Source of the DNA: Candidatus Bipolaricaulota bacterium
GTDB lineage: Bacteria; Bipolaricaulota; Bipolaricaulia; M55B111
Reading direction: 5' to 3'
DNA: 32,381 nt
Assembly: GCA_021735245.1 (NCBI GenBank)
Contig: JAIPHJ010000021.1
Coordinates: 1 to 32,381 of the forward strand
The notes under the pieces: model-generated
Databases searched by the model: none
What the model was told of the DNA's origin: nothing
What the model saw: the letters and a program-made list of their open reading frames with translations, nothing else
Program-made: the position numbers and the translations under genes
Shown here: piece by piece, positions 23,629 to 32,250 of the stretch
How positions within the stretch are numbered: position 1 is the stretch's first letter
How the letters are laid out: each line of letters opens with the position of its first letter

Positions 23629-24804
23629 TTGACCAACCAATCGAGTTTTATTCTGATTAAGAACGGAAGGCTATACGATCCCGGGGAAAGAGGGAAAAGG
23701 GACGTCCTGATCGGAGGCGACAGGATCGTTAAGATCGCGGAAACTATCGAAGCGCCTGAGAATTTTGACGTGCACGTAGTCAATGGTTCCGGCAAACTGA
23801 TTGTGCCCGGCTTAATCGACCTTCACCTTCATCTCACAGGAGGCGGAGGGGAGGCAGGTCCGAGTTCTCGAGTTCCGGAGCTTCCTGTATCAGAAATCGC
23901 GGAAGCAGGCACCACCACGGTTGTAGGAACTCTCGGGACGGACGACGTGACCAGGAGCGTTGAATCCCTGCTGGCCACAGCTAAAGGGTTAAACCAGCAC
24001 ATTACTTCCTACATTTACACCGGTTCGTACCATCTACCTTCTAAAACGATTACCGGCAGCGTCAAAAAGGACATCGCTCTGATCGAGGAGGTAATCGGTG
24101 TCAAAGTAGCTATTTCCGATCATCGATCTTCCCAGCCCAGTTTAGACGAACTAAAAAAGTTAGCCTCTGAAGCCCGGGTCGGTGGAATGATCGGGAGTAA
24201 ACCGGGAATCGTCCATCTCCACGTCGGGGGTGGCGAAGCTGGTCTTAAACCCATCCGGGAGGCAGTAACGGGGTCGGAAATTCCGCTGGTTCAGTTCCTT
24301 CCCACCCACGTAGGGAGGTCACAAGAATTGCTGCGGGAAGGAGTTGAACTCGTCGGGAAAGGCGGCTTTATCGACGTTACCTGTCCCGGCAACCCCTCGG
24401 ACAGAAAAGAAACTATAGAATCGATCACCAGAATCTTTAAAGAAAAAGACGCACCCCTCGAAAGGCTAACTTTCAGTTCCGACGGCAACGGAAGCATGCC
24501 AAAATTTGACGAGGGCGGAAACCTGGTCGGTCTTGGGAAAGGTAAAGTAAATACGCTTCACAAAACCCTGGTTGATTTCGTGCGGAACCAGGCTCTCGAC
24601 CTCCCGGAAGCTCTAACACTTTTTACCACTAATCCCGCCAGGCGGTTGGGGGTAAGCGACCGAAAGGGTAGCCTGGAAGAAGGCAAGGACGCGGACGTTC
24701 TGGTGCTATCGGAAGACCTGGAGATAGAAAAAGGTTTTGCGAAAGGAAAGCAAATTGTTGAAGACGGCCAGGGAATTATAGAAGGTCCCTATGAGGCAAA
24801 CTAA
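23629..24804 (+). CDS. iadA: Isoaspartyl (beta-aspartyl) dipeptidase
   Basis: 391 residues from TTG 23629, chosen because GGAGGGG lies eight bases before it and nothing supports the upstream codons. Cleaves isoaspartyl dipeptides left from damaged proteins. The amidohydrolase metal site is intact: H66 and H68 (DLHLHLTGG), bridging K159 (VKVAISDH), H196/H198 (IVHLHVGGG), H227 (LPTHVGR) and D285 (FSSDGNGSM), which match E. coli IadA residues H68, H70, K162, H201, H230 and D285. The DNA for residues after about 295 is repeated at 31799-32084 with 12 mismatches. It stands alone, before the sugar island. Confidence 0.93.
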   Translation: MTNQSSFILIKNGRLYDPGERGKRDVLIGGDRIVKIAETIEAPENFDVHVVNGSGKLIVPGLIDLHLHLTGGGGEAGPSSRVPELPVSEIAEAGTTTVVGTLGTDDVTRSVESLLATAKGLNQHITSYIYTGSYHLPSKTITGSVKKDIALIEEVIGVKVAISDHRSSQPSLDELKKLASEARVGGMIGSKPGIVHLHVGGGEAGLKPIREAVTGSEIPLVQFLPTHVGRSQELLREGVELVGKGGFIDVTCPGNPSDRKETIESITRIFKEKDAPLERLTFSSDGNGSMPKFDEGGNLVGLGKGKVNTLHKTLVDFVRNQALDLPEALTLFTTNPARRLGVSDRKGSLEEGKDADVLVLSEDLEIEKGFAKGKQIVEDGQGIIEGPYEAN

Positions 24805-24928
24805 TCTTAACCACCGGGACAACCTTTGAAATTCGAAACCCTTCGCCTGAGAACCAAACTTGTTAACTAAGATTCAGTAACACTTTCTAATTGGTAGAAT
24901 CAACTATCAACCTAGCTTAATCAAATAT

Positions 24929-24956
24929 TTGACAAAGGGGTAAGTCCGATTATAAT
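24929..24956 (+). promoter_or_regulatory. Consensus promoter of ROK regulator gene
   Basis: TTGACA (24929-24934), 16-bp spacer, TATAAT (24951-24956). The shared 13-mer AATGATTATTAAC starts 10 bp downstream at 24967, a good place for a repressor. Confidence 0.82.
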
Positions 24957-24966
24957 AAAAGTAAGT

Positions 24967-24979
24967 AATGATTATTAAC
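24967..24979. promoter_or_regulatory. Candidate ROK operator half of a repeated site
   Basis: AATGATTATTAAC occurs here and again at 26449-26461, in front of the sugar-binding protein gene. Both lie close to the likely promoters of the regulator and its presumed target operon, so it is a candidate binding site for the ROK protein. Confidence 0.5.
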
Positions 24980-25140
24980 AAAAGTATTAAAGAAATTCAG
25001 GGTTTTAATTTTCCAATTGTAGGGGAGGCAATCGGGACCAACTTATTTCCCTAAACTATGACTATCAACTTTAATCACTAAGGGCAATCTCAGGGTGTTA
25101 TCGGGGAAAGTTCATCTATAATGGGAGGAAATTAGATTTG

Positions 25141-26343
25141 ATGTGGAAAGGAAAAGAAGTCGGGACAGGTTTTAACCATCGGGACATAAAAGTTAACAAC
25201 GAACAGCTAATATTACGTGCTATAAATGAATTTGAGCCTATTTCCAGAGCCGATCTTTCACGTAAAACCGATCTTAGCAAGCCCGCTGTCTCCTCTGCTG
25301 TGGAAACTTTATTGGCTAAGGAATTTATCAATGAGCAACATCATGAGGAGTACGATAAGGTCGGCCGGAAACCTCAGCTATTGTCGATCAACGAGGAAGG
25401 AATCTATTTTTTGTCCGCAGATGTAGGAGGAACCAATACAAGAATTGGTATAACTAATCTTCGGAAAGAAATAGTTAAACAGGATTCGTTAAAAACACCT
25501 GATAACTGGCAAGCGCTCATTAGTACGTTAACTAAGTATGCCCAAGTTGATACCTGGAGCGATATTGAGACGAGCAAAGTCAAGTCCTTCGCAGTAGCGA
25601 TTCCGGGTGTAGTGTCTCCTACGGGTGAAGTGAGCGTGACCCCGAACATTGGTGGTCCCGATAGTATTTCCCTCAAGGAGGAACTGGAAAAAAGAGTCCC
25701 AATCGATTGTATTATAGAAAACGATGCAAATTCCGCAGCCCTTGGTGAGTTTGGGAAAGTCCAGAGTTCGTATTCTTCTTTGGTTTATGTATCCATTGGA
25801 ACTGGGGTAGGATCGGGTTTAATTTTGGATAACAGTTTATATCGAGGACATAGTTTCAGAGCCGGAGAAGTTGGTTGGTTTTTACCGAATGAGGAGTGTT
25901 TAAAAGACAAACACTCTGATAAAACAGGCAGTTTAGAGAACAGGATATCCGGACCGGGAGTCTATCGACTTACCTTAAACGGTATCAAGAGCAATAATAT
26001 AGAGACCATGATTTCCGCGGATATGCTTGAAGAAAAAGGGCCGAAGGTAGTCTTTGATTTTTATAATAAGGATAAATTAGCTAAAGATATTGTTACAGGT
26101 TGGTTGAAAGACGTATCTGCTATGATCGTCAATATCTCTTCTTTGGTTGATCCGGGAGCAGTTGTTTTGGGTGGGGGAGTGATGAAGTCCGCACATGTAC
26201 ATATTAAAGATATTGAGGAAAAAGTAGATATGAATACTCAGAAAGCCCCTGAAATTTTGATTTCTAGTCTTGGAGATGAGGCTGCTCTCTATGGGGGTAT
26301 AGAGTTATGCTGGAATAAACTGGGCGATTTACTATGGGAGTAA
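25141..26343 (+). CDS. ROK-family sugar-responsive repressor
   Basis: About 400 residues (TTG 25138 is an alternative start, with better spacing from GGGAGG). Residues about 18-75 are a winged helix (ISRADLSRKTDLSKPAVSSA). The ROK fold follows: ADVGGTNTRIGI, ENDANSAALGEFG and IGTGVGSGLI. The usual zinc site is lost: the GExGH His is Trp (AGEVGWFLPNEE) and the CxCGxxGC block is absent, replaced by ECLKDKHSDKTGSLE. It probably senses a sugar and represses the adjacent ABC/GH4 genes. Composition is AT-richer than the genes to its left, in line with horizontal gain. Confidence 0.88.
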   Translation: MWKGKEVGTGFNHRDIKVNNEQLILRAINEFEPISRADLSRKTDLSKPAVSSAVETLLAKEFINEQHHEEYDKVGRKPQLLSINEEGIYFLSADVGGTNTRIGITNLRKEIVKQDSLKTPDNWQALISTLTKYAQVDTWSDIETSKVKSFAVAIPGVVSPTGEVSVTPNIGGPDSISLKEELEKRVPIDCIIENDANSAALGEFGKVQSSYSSLVYVSIGTGVGSGLILDNSLYRGHSFRAGEVGWFLPNEECLKDKHSDKTGSLENRISGPGVYRLTLNGIKSNNIETMISADMLEEKGPKVVFDFYNKDKLAKDIVTGWLKDVSAMIVNISSLVDPGAVVLGGGVMKSAHVHIKDIEEKVDMNTQKAPEILISSLGDEAALYGGIELCWNKLGDLLWE

Positions 26344-26368
26344 CCTGTTACTTTCTCTGAATAAGTCT

Positions 26369-26401
26369 TTATCAGTTAGCGCTGAGTAACTGATAATTTT
26401 T
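26369..26401 (+). terminator. Rho-independent terminator after ROK gene
   Basis: A perfect 10-bp stem TTATCAGTTA/TAACTGATAA with an 8-base loop followed by five T. It separates the regulator from the transport operon. Confidence 0.85.
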
Positions 26402-26448
26402 CAGAGACTGAATTGATAAGGGAATTAATTTAGTGTTAATTTGTTAGA

Positions 26449-26461
26449 AATGATTATTAAC
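26449..26461. promoter_or_regulatory. Second copy of candidate ROK operator
   Basis: AATGATTATTAAC, identical to 24967-24979, lies in the 228-bp gap before the sugar-binding protein gene. TTGTTA just upstream and CATAAT just downstream could be a promoter with a short spacer, so the site would sit between its boxes. Confidence 0.5.
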
Positions 26462-26571
26462 CATAATCTCGCGAGGTGATTATATTACAGAAGTCTGAGA
26501 CTACTATTAGTAGAGTACTATTAAGAAGAGGTTCTCAACCATAGCTTAACTTAATTTAAGGAGGTTTAGTT

Positions 26572-27909
26572 ATGAAAAAGACTTCATTGGTATCTGTTTC
26601 ATTAATTGTAATGTTCTTATTGATGAGCTTTACTCTCGTTCCATCTGTCTCTGCTCAGAACGAGCAGGTGACATTAAACTTATGGGACATCTACAACAGA
26701 CCAACCCAACAACCCATAGTTAAAAAAGCTATCAAAGAATTCGAATCCAGACATCCCAACGTAGAAATCAAGCGATCGGTAGCTCCGTTAGAGGACATGA
26801 AAGTGCGGATAATGTCCGCATTAAAATCTAAGAAAGGCCCGGACCTTTTCATCGTAAATAACGGCGAAAATATGATGGGGCCAGTTGTCAGAGGCGGACA
26901 TCTTTTGAGTCTGGATAAGTACGCCCAGAAATATAACTGGGAAGAAAAATTGATGTCGCTGGATACCGCGAGGTATACGGAAGACGGTACGACCTTTGGA
27001 AAAGGAAATCTGTATGGAGTACCGTTCCAGGCTGAGTATGTAGGGGTATATTACAACAAGTCAATATTTGAGAAATACAATCTTTCCGAACCTGAAAGTC
27101 TTCAGGAAATGGAAGAAGTTTGTCAAAATCTGAAGGAAGAAGGGGTTACCCCTATTGCTGTAGGGTTATTAGATGACTGGCAGTTCTTCCACCTCTTTGG
27201 GGAAATTCAGAACAGTGTTCTAGCTCACTACATGGGTGCGGACCTCGCCAATGACTATTTAAATGACCTCATACTTTCCTCAGCAGAGGACAGAACCTGG
27301 GATAACGGAGCTCAAGTTCGCGCGGCTAAAATTGCACAGGAGTGGGCAGAGAAAGGATACCTCATTGATGGATTTAGTGGATTGAAAGGTGACGACGCCA
27401 TGTCGGTCTTTGCTGCTGGTAAGGCAGCCATGTTCGTTCAGGGAATTTGGTATGCTGGGAGTATCAGCGAGAAAATTGATGCTGGGTTCTTTCTGTTCCC
27501 TTCTTACGAGAAGGGCGAAGGTATACCCCCTCAGGTAGGAGGAGTAGGTGTACCTCTGGGGATAAGTAATTATTCGGATCATCCCGATTTGGCCGCAGAA
27601 TTTATTGACATTCTCGCTACGAGCAAATTTACCGCCGACATCAGCCTTGAAAAGGGTGCTCTTCCCGCAAAGGCTCCAATCGAACAAAGGTACGAAGAAG
27701 GAACACTCAACTACGACATCGTCCAGGGGTGGAACAAAGTAAACAAAGTCGACAGATTGGTCCCTTATTTAGATTGGGCTACACCTACTATGTGGGATAC
27801 CATGGCTCCTGCTGGTCGGAAGCTTATGAAGGGAGAAATCGAACCGGAAAAGTTTGTGGAAAAGATCGAAGAAGATTATCAAAAATGGCTAGAGAAAAAA
27901 CCACAATAG
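26572..27909 (+). CDS. ABC sugar transporter, solute-binding protein (family 1)
   Basis: 445 residues with a signal peptide ending VSAQN and no lipobox cysteine. The mature part is a family 1 sugar-binding protein: VTLNLWDIYN, EFESRHPNVEIK, GPDLFIVNN, YGVPFQAEYVGVYYNKSIFEKY, and a C-terminal WDTMAPAGRKLMKGEIEPE. Family 1 proteins bind oligosaccharides or glycerol-phosphate type ligands. Its two permeases follow after a hairpin. A free periplasmic binding protein implies an outer membrane. AAGGAGG precedes ATG 26572. Confidence 0.92.
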   Translation: MKKTSLVSVSLIVMFLLMSFTLVPSVSAQNEQVTLNLWDIYNRPTQQPIVKKAIKEFESRHPNVEIKRSVAPLEDMKVRIMSALKSKKGPDLFIVNNGENMMGPVVRGGHLLSLDKYAQKYNWEEKLMSLDTARYTEDGTTFGKGNLYGVPFQAEYVGVYYNKSIFEKYNLSEPESLQEMEEVCQNLKEEGVTPIAVGLLDDWQFFHLFGEIQNSVLAHYMGADLANDYLNDLILSSAEDRTWDNGAQVRAAKIAQEWAEKGYLIDGFSGLKGDDAMSVFAAGKAAMFVQGIWYAGSISEKIDAGFFLFPSYEKGEGIPPQVGGVGVPLGISNYSDHPDLAAEFIDILATSKFTADISLEKGALPAKAPIEQRYEEGTLNYDIVQGWNKVNKVDRLVPYLDWATPTMWDTMAPAGRKLMKGEIEPEKFVEKIEEDYQKWLEKKPQ

Positions 27910-27952
27910 CTTAAGCCTATAGTCGACCTTCATTTAACAGTTTAGAAGTTTG

Positions 27953-27993
27953 AAGGAAGGGGGAATCGGATTAGAGCGGGTTCCTCCTTCCTT
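27953..27993 (+). terminator. Attenuating hairpin between binding protein and permeases
   Basis: AAGGAAGGGGGAA (27953-27965) pairs with TTCCTCCTTCCTT (27981-27993) with one G-U wobble. Such hairpins after binding-protein genes commonly raise the level of that mRNA relative to the permeases by partial termination or protection. Confidence 0.65.
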
Positions 27994-28016
27994 TTCTTCC
28001 TAGGAGGAAGCTTATT

Positions 28017-28916
28017 ATGAATGAGGGAAAATATAGTTCTCCTTTAAATGACATAGCCGGACGATTTACCCCTTATCTTTATCTTGCTCCGACGTTTATC
28101 GTAGTTTCTATGTTTTTATTATATCCATTGTTTAATACATTTATATTTAGCTTTACTAAGTGGTCCGGCTTGAATGAAATGAAGTTTGTAGGGCTTCAAA
28201 ACTATTTTCGTCTCGCCGAGGATCCAAAATTTTGGTCTGCACTTACTACTAACCTTATATATATTCTTCTTTTCAGCGTTGTACCGACTGTGCTCGGTCT
28301 CGTTGTGGCCTCCATAATCGGACGGGCAGAAATCAAGGGTGCTAGGTATTTTCGTACTATCTTTTTGACCCCCCAAGTTGTGGCTTCGGTGGCCATAGGT
28401 ACTATATTTGGGTGGATATATGCTCCCAGTTTTGGCGTGCTCAACAGGTTTCTTGAAAGCATTGGGTTAAGTTTTCTTACACGAACCTGGTTAGGGTCTT
28501 CATCAACAGCACCTTACGCTGTAGGACTTATCGGGACCTGGATCTGGACCGGATTTTGTATAATAATATTTCTTTCCGGTATCCAAAAGATAAATGAAGA
28601 TGTTTACGATGCAGCAAAGATAGATGGTGCTTCGGCCTGGCAGACCTTTTTTTATGTCACTTTACCGCAATTAAGACATGAGCTAGTGGTGGTTTTTATC
28701 CTAACACTGATTCGGGCCTTGAGCACCAATGTGTTCGGCGTTGTTTCCGCTATTACCGGAGGAGCATACAATACGAGGCCTATCTCTCTATATGCCTATC
28801 AACTGTCATTTGTCCAATACGAGGTGGGATATGCCTCCTCGGTAGTGGTTATCCTCGCCTTGGTGATCTTTACTTTCTCAAGCATTACCTTTCTACTGGA
28901 AGAAAGAGGGGGTTAG
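28017..28916 (+). CDS. ABC sugar transporter permease, MalF-like
   Basis: 299 residues with six membrane helices. The N-terminal region PYLYLAPTFIVVSMFLLYPL is typical, and the ATPase-coupling EAA loop is EDVYDAAKIDGASAWQTFFY followed by VTLPQLRHEL. It forms the membrane channel with the next gene product. AGGAGG precedes ATG 28017. Confidence 0.93.
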   Translation: MNEGKYSSPLNDIAGRFTPYLYLAPTFIVVSMFLLYPLFNTFIFSFTKWSGLNEMKFVGLQNYFRLAEDPKFWSALTTNLIYILLFSVVPTVLGLVVASIIGRAEIKGARYFRTIFLTPQVVASVAIGTIFGWIYAPSFGVLNRFLESIGLSFLTRTWLGSSSTAPYAVGLIGTWIWTGFCIIIFLSGIQKINEDVYDAAKIDGASAWQTFFYVTLPQLRHELVVVFILTLIRALSTNVFGVVSAITGGAYNTRPISLYAYQLSFVQYEVGYASSVVVILALVIFTFSSITFLLEERGG

Positions 28917-28917
28917 G

Positions 28918-29751
28918 TTGCGAAATAGAAGTTTCGTCAGTAAGTTTATCGCTTACACCCTGTTAATTGCCTTGGCCGTAGTCACTTTGGTTCCCTTCTT
29001 TGTTACAATCATGGGAGCTTTCAGAGAGCACACAGATATTATCATCAGGGGGCCTCTAGCTTTACCTAATGAGTGGAACTTCCAGAGCTTTACAAAGGCC
29101 ATTTTTGAGTATAATTTCGATCGCTATCTGGTTAACACGATCATAATAACGGTCCCAACAGTCTTCTTTTCTCTGGTTTTTGGCATAATGTCCTCCTATG
29201 CATTAGCTTTTATGGAGTTTCCTCTGAAGCGTGTATTTACCCTTGCCACCACCGTACTAGGTATCATGATAGCTGCGGTCTTTATCATGATACCGTTATA
29301 TCAACTCATGGATACCTTGAATCTAATCGATACTTATTTGGCGGCAATATTGCCCCAGGTCGCTATGAGTTCTGCCTTTTCAACGCTTGTCATCAGATCC
29401 TTCTTTTTGGGTCTGCCTAAAGAACTCCTCGATTCGGCTCTGGTTGATGGAGCGTCAAGTTGGCAGATACTCTGGCGAATATTAATCCCTTTAAGTAAAC
29501 CGGCGATCGTTACTGCCGGAACTTTGACGACAATCTGGACCTGGAACAGTTACGTAATACCGCTTGTACTATTGCCAAATGCGGATAAGGCTCCACTCCC
29601 ACTCGGTCTCGTATTGTTCCAGGGAACATATCGTACTAATATCCCCCTCACCATGGCAGGAGCCACAATTACAGCGTTACCAATGATTGTATTTTATCTC
29701 CTATCCCAAAGACATATTGTGAAGGGGTTAAGTCAGGGGGCTGTCGACTAA
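28918..29751 (+). CDS. ABC sugar transporter permease, MalG-like
   Basis: 277 residues starting at TTG 28918, two bases after the previous stop, with GGGGG inside the previous gene's end. Six helices. EAA loop: KELLDSALVDGASSWQILWR followed by ILIPLSKPAIV. No ATPase gene occurs in the cluster, so the transporter must borrow a shared MalK/MsmX-like ATPase encoded elsewhere. Confidence 0.92.
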   Translation: MRNRSFVSKFIAYTLLIALAVVTLVPFFVTIMGAFREHTDIIIRGPLALPNEWNFQSFTKAIFEYNFDRYLVNTIIITVPTVFFSLVFGIMSSYALAFMEFPLKRVFTLATTVLGIMIAAVFIMIPLYQLMDTLNLIDTYLAAILPQVAMSSAFSTLVIRSFFLGLPKELLDSALVDGASSWQILWRILIPLSKPAIVTAGTLTTIWTWNSYVIPLVLLPNADKAPLPLGLVLFQGTYRTNIPLTMAGATITALPMIVFYLLSQRHIVKGLSQGAVD

Positions 29752-29951
29752 TGGTTTAATTTTTATCTCGAGCGGCTTCAAAATCCGGTTTACCGAGTAT
29801 TTGAGAAATATATCCTGAATAACGGTCCTAGCAGGAACAGAAAACATCATCTTAGAAAAAAGGTATTCTATAGAAAGGTAGCTTCTCGATCATTTTTTCT
29901 CCTAAGTAGCTACATCTTATCGGCTTTATCTCTTGGAGGTGAAGTAGTTTA

Positions 29952-31262
29952 ATGAGCAAGGAATCCAGGAAATTGAAAGTTGTCGTAATAGGGGCTGGCA
30001 GTAGTGTGTTTGGCCCTCCGAATTTGTTCGATCTTATCAATAATGTACCTACCGGAGAATTGCAACTCACTCTGGTAGATACCGATGAGAAAAATCTCCA
30101 GATGTCGACGAAAACCGGGAAGAAAATCGCCAAGACTCTTGATAAAAATGTCGAGGTGGAAGGATATAAAGATAGAAAAAACGCACTTCCAGATTCCGAT
30201 TTCGTCCTAATTGCTGCAGAGGAAGATAGGATAGAGCGGTGGAAGCTGGACTGGCAGATACCCCGGGAATTTGAAATCGACCAGACCTTGGGGGAGAACA
30301 GAGGTCCAGCAGGACTATCTCACACATTACGGACCGTACCCCTGGTCCTAGATATGTGTAAAGACGTTGAGGAACTCTCACCTGATGCTTTTGTCCTGGT
30401 TCTTACTAACCCGGAAGACAGGGTAGCATACGCGATTAACAAATACACCGATCTGGACGTTGCAGGGTATTGTGATGGTTTGTGGGATTTCAAGGATAGG
30501 TACGTCGGGGAATTGATGGATGTTCCCGCAGTGGACCTCTATATAGAGGCTGCGGGAATAAATCACGCCGTTTGGATTAAAGATATTAAAAACAAAAGGA
30601 CCGGGAAGGATCTTTACCCAGAGCTGGTAGAAAGGGCTCGAGAGAAGGATTGGCAACCGCTTGGATTACATTTATACGAAACTTATGGTTTTTGGCCTCA
30701 CGAAAATGATGAGCACTATGGGGAGTATATAAGTTATGCTTGTAATTATATAAAATGTGACGGTTACGATTTCGAAGGCCACCAGATGAGGAGTCAGAAG
30801 TGGAGAAAAAGGCAAACAGAATTCATCAAGGGAAATTATGAAAAAGAGGAGTTTATTAAGGACGTCAAGGAATTTTCGTGGCATATCTACGGCGAATCTC
30901 CTCCGAGTGATATCGTGAAAGGCCTATTTTTCCGGACCCCGCAATATTTGCCTAATGCAAACATACCTAACAAGAGGAGTATACCTAACCTACCGGAAGA
31001 TATGATAGTAGAGATTCCGGCAACGGCCACTCCAGGCGGGATTAAAGGTACAAAAGTAGCTAAGTTCCCTGATGCACTGACGACTTTTTTGCAGAAGGAG
31101 GGAACCATACAGAAAATAAGTGCGGAAGCGGCAGCCGAAGGGTCTTACGACAAAGCGAAAAAGGCACTTATATTAGATGACAGCGTTGATTCACCTAAGC
31201 AAGCCGAGAAGCTTTTAGAGCGTTTTCTGGAGGTCCATCAGGATTATTTACCCCGCTTCTAG
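29952..31262 (+). CDS. Glycoside hydrolase family 4 enzyme
   Basis: 436 residues. NAD+- and Mn(II)-dependent glycosidase. The Rossmann loop is VVVIGAGSSVFGP (9-22). GH4 landmarks: NPED with N153, the metal-binding Cys C174 (AGYCDGLWDF) and His H205 (EAAGINHAVWI), equivalent to C174 and H203 of Thermotoga maritima AglA. The usual CH pair after Gly is CD here. Substrate is not certain: alpha-galactosidase, alpha-glucosidase and alpha-glucuronidase types exist. The neighbouring nagB suggests amino-sugar-containing glycosides (inference). GGAGGTGA precedes ATG 29952. A 200-bp gap separates it from the permeases. Confidence 0.9.
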   Translation: MSKESRKLKVVVIGAGSSVFGPPNLFDLINNVPTGELQLTLVDTDEKNLQMSTKTGKKIAKTLDKNVEVEGYKDRKNALPDSDFVLIAAEEDRIERWKLDWQIPREFEIDQTLGENRGPAGLSHTLRTVPLVLDMCKDVEELSPDAFVLVLTNPEDRVAYAINKYTDLDVAGYCDGLWDFKDRYVGELMDVPAVDLYIEAAGINHAVWIKDIKNKRTGKDLYPELVERAREKDWQPLGLHLYETYGFWPHENDEHYGEYISYACNYIKCDGYDFEGHQMRSQKWRKRQTEFIKGNYEKEEFIKDVKEFSWHIYGESPPSDIVKGLFFRTPQYLPNANIPNKRSIPNLPEDMIVEIPATATPGGIKGTKVAKFPDALTTFLQKEGTIQKISAEAAAEGSYDKAKKALILDDSVDSPKQAEKLLERFLEVHQDYLPRF

Positions 31263-31357
31263 GCTGCTGGTTTGTTACTTTTGACTGTTTGCCTGTCCGG
31301 TGCTCAGTTTTCCAGTTCAGCAAAAATATGAGATGAAATTCTGAAAGGTGGGTGATT

Positions 31358-31797
31358 ATGAAATTAAGTATTTCTGACAGTTATGCCCAAATGAGCATTG
31401 AAGCAGCAAAATCTACTGCAAGACAACTAATTAAGGAACCCTATACCGTTCTAGGACTTCCTACGGGCAACACACCAAAAAAGTTTTACAAACAGATGGT
31501 AGCATACTACGAGGCAGACTTAGTTGATTTCTCAGAAGTAACTACCATTAATCTCGACGAGTTTTATCTAATTGAGCCCAATCACCCTCAGAGTTATAGA
31601 AAGTACATGGAAGATAGGTTTTACTCTAAGGTCAATTTAAAGGAAAGAAACTACCATATACCCGATGGCACCACTGAGAAGCTTCAGAAGGAATGTAAGA
31701 ATTATGATAGGTTGATATCAGATTCAGTGGGAATCGATTTACAGATCTTGGGGATCGGTAAAATGGCCACCTAGGTTTTAATGATCCAGGTTCTTCG
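31358..31797 (+). pseudogene. nagB: Broken glucosamine-6-phosphate deaminase
   Basis: 138 residues from ATG 31358 (RBS AAGGTGGG), about half the normal 240-270. It holds the N-terminal half of NagB: VLGLPTGNTPKKFYK, TTINLDEFYLI, SYRKYMEDRF and IDLQILGIG. At 31759-31768 one A seems lost: with an extra A the frame would read GIGKNGHLGFNDPGSS, the family's active-site segment. Instead it hits TAG at 31772-31774. The homology stops at 31798, where the sequence changes into an isoaspartyl dipeptidase fragment, so the C-terminal 100 or so residues are missing even without the frameshift. In the intact pathway this would convert glucosamine-6-P to fructose-6-P. Confidence 0.85.
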
Positions 31798-31798
31798 T

Positions 31799-32084
31799 GG
31801 GCGGAAACCTTGTCGGCCTGGGGAAGGGTAAAGCAAATACGCTTCACAAAACCCTGGTTGATTTCGTGCGGAACCAGGCTCTCGACCTCCCGGAAGCTCT
31901 AACACTTTTTACCACTAATCCCGCCAGGCGGTTGGGCGTAAGCGATCGAAAGGGTAGCCTGGAAGAAGGCAAGGACGCGGACGTTCTGGTGCTATCGGAA
32001 GACCTGGAGATAGAAAAAGGTTTTGCGAAAGGAAAGTAAATTGTTGAAGACGGCCAGGGAGTTATAGAAGGTCCTTACGAATGA
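31799..32084 (+). pseudogene. iadA: Divergent 3' fragment of isoaspartyl dipeptidase gene
   Basis: Aligns without gaps to 24513-24798 of the intact gene, with 12 mismatches in about 283 aligned bases (roughly 96% identity). All but two are synonymous: one gives Ile to Val, the other CAA to TAA at 32037-32039, a premature stop. The end differs too (in-frame TGA at 32082-32084 where the intact gene continues three codons). It encodes only the C-terminal part beyond the active-site Asp, has no start and cannot be functional. It reads as a remnant of a related strain's or paralogous copy. Confidence 0.9.
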
Positions 32085-32250
32085 TTGGTGGAATAACTAA
32101 AAAAGGACCTAAACTTCCACGCCCAGTTGTTTTAGAGAACTCGAACGGGAAGAACTGAGGGTTTTCTAAAACCAAAATTGTGCGGTTTTGATTTGTTAAA
32201 TTAACAGGGAAGAGTTAACCGAAGGACTTATTTGATAAACTGGAGTTGGT
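32085..32250. other. Non-coding tail before element 6
   Basis: No gene. A weak hairpin GGTTTTCTAAAACC occurs around 32161. Apart from AT-richness nothing is recognised. Confidence 0.3.

Larger units (their letters stand above)
24805..25140. other. AT-rich control region of the sugar island
   Basis: No gene. It marks the left edge of a lower-GC segment. It contains a consensus promoter and a 13-bp repeat that recurs before the sugar-binding protein gene (see separate entries). A long 5' leader of about 180 bp lies between promoter and ROK gene; no further motif is recognised in it. Confidence 0.5.

Noticed and set aside
31797-32039. An 80-codon open frame as a new small gene
   Set aside because: It is the in-frame remains of the isoaspartyl dipeptidase tail, with no own ribosome site.
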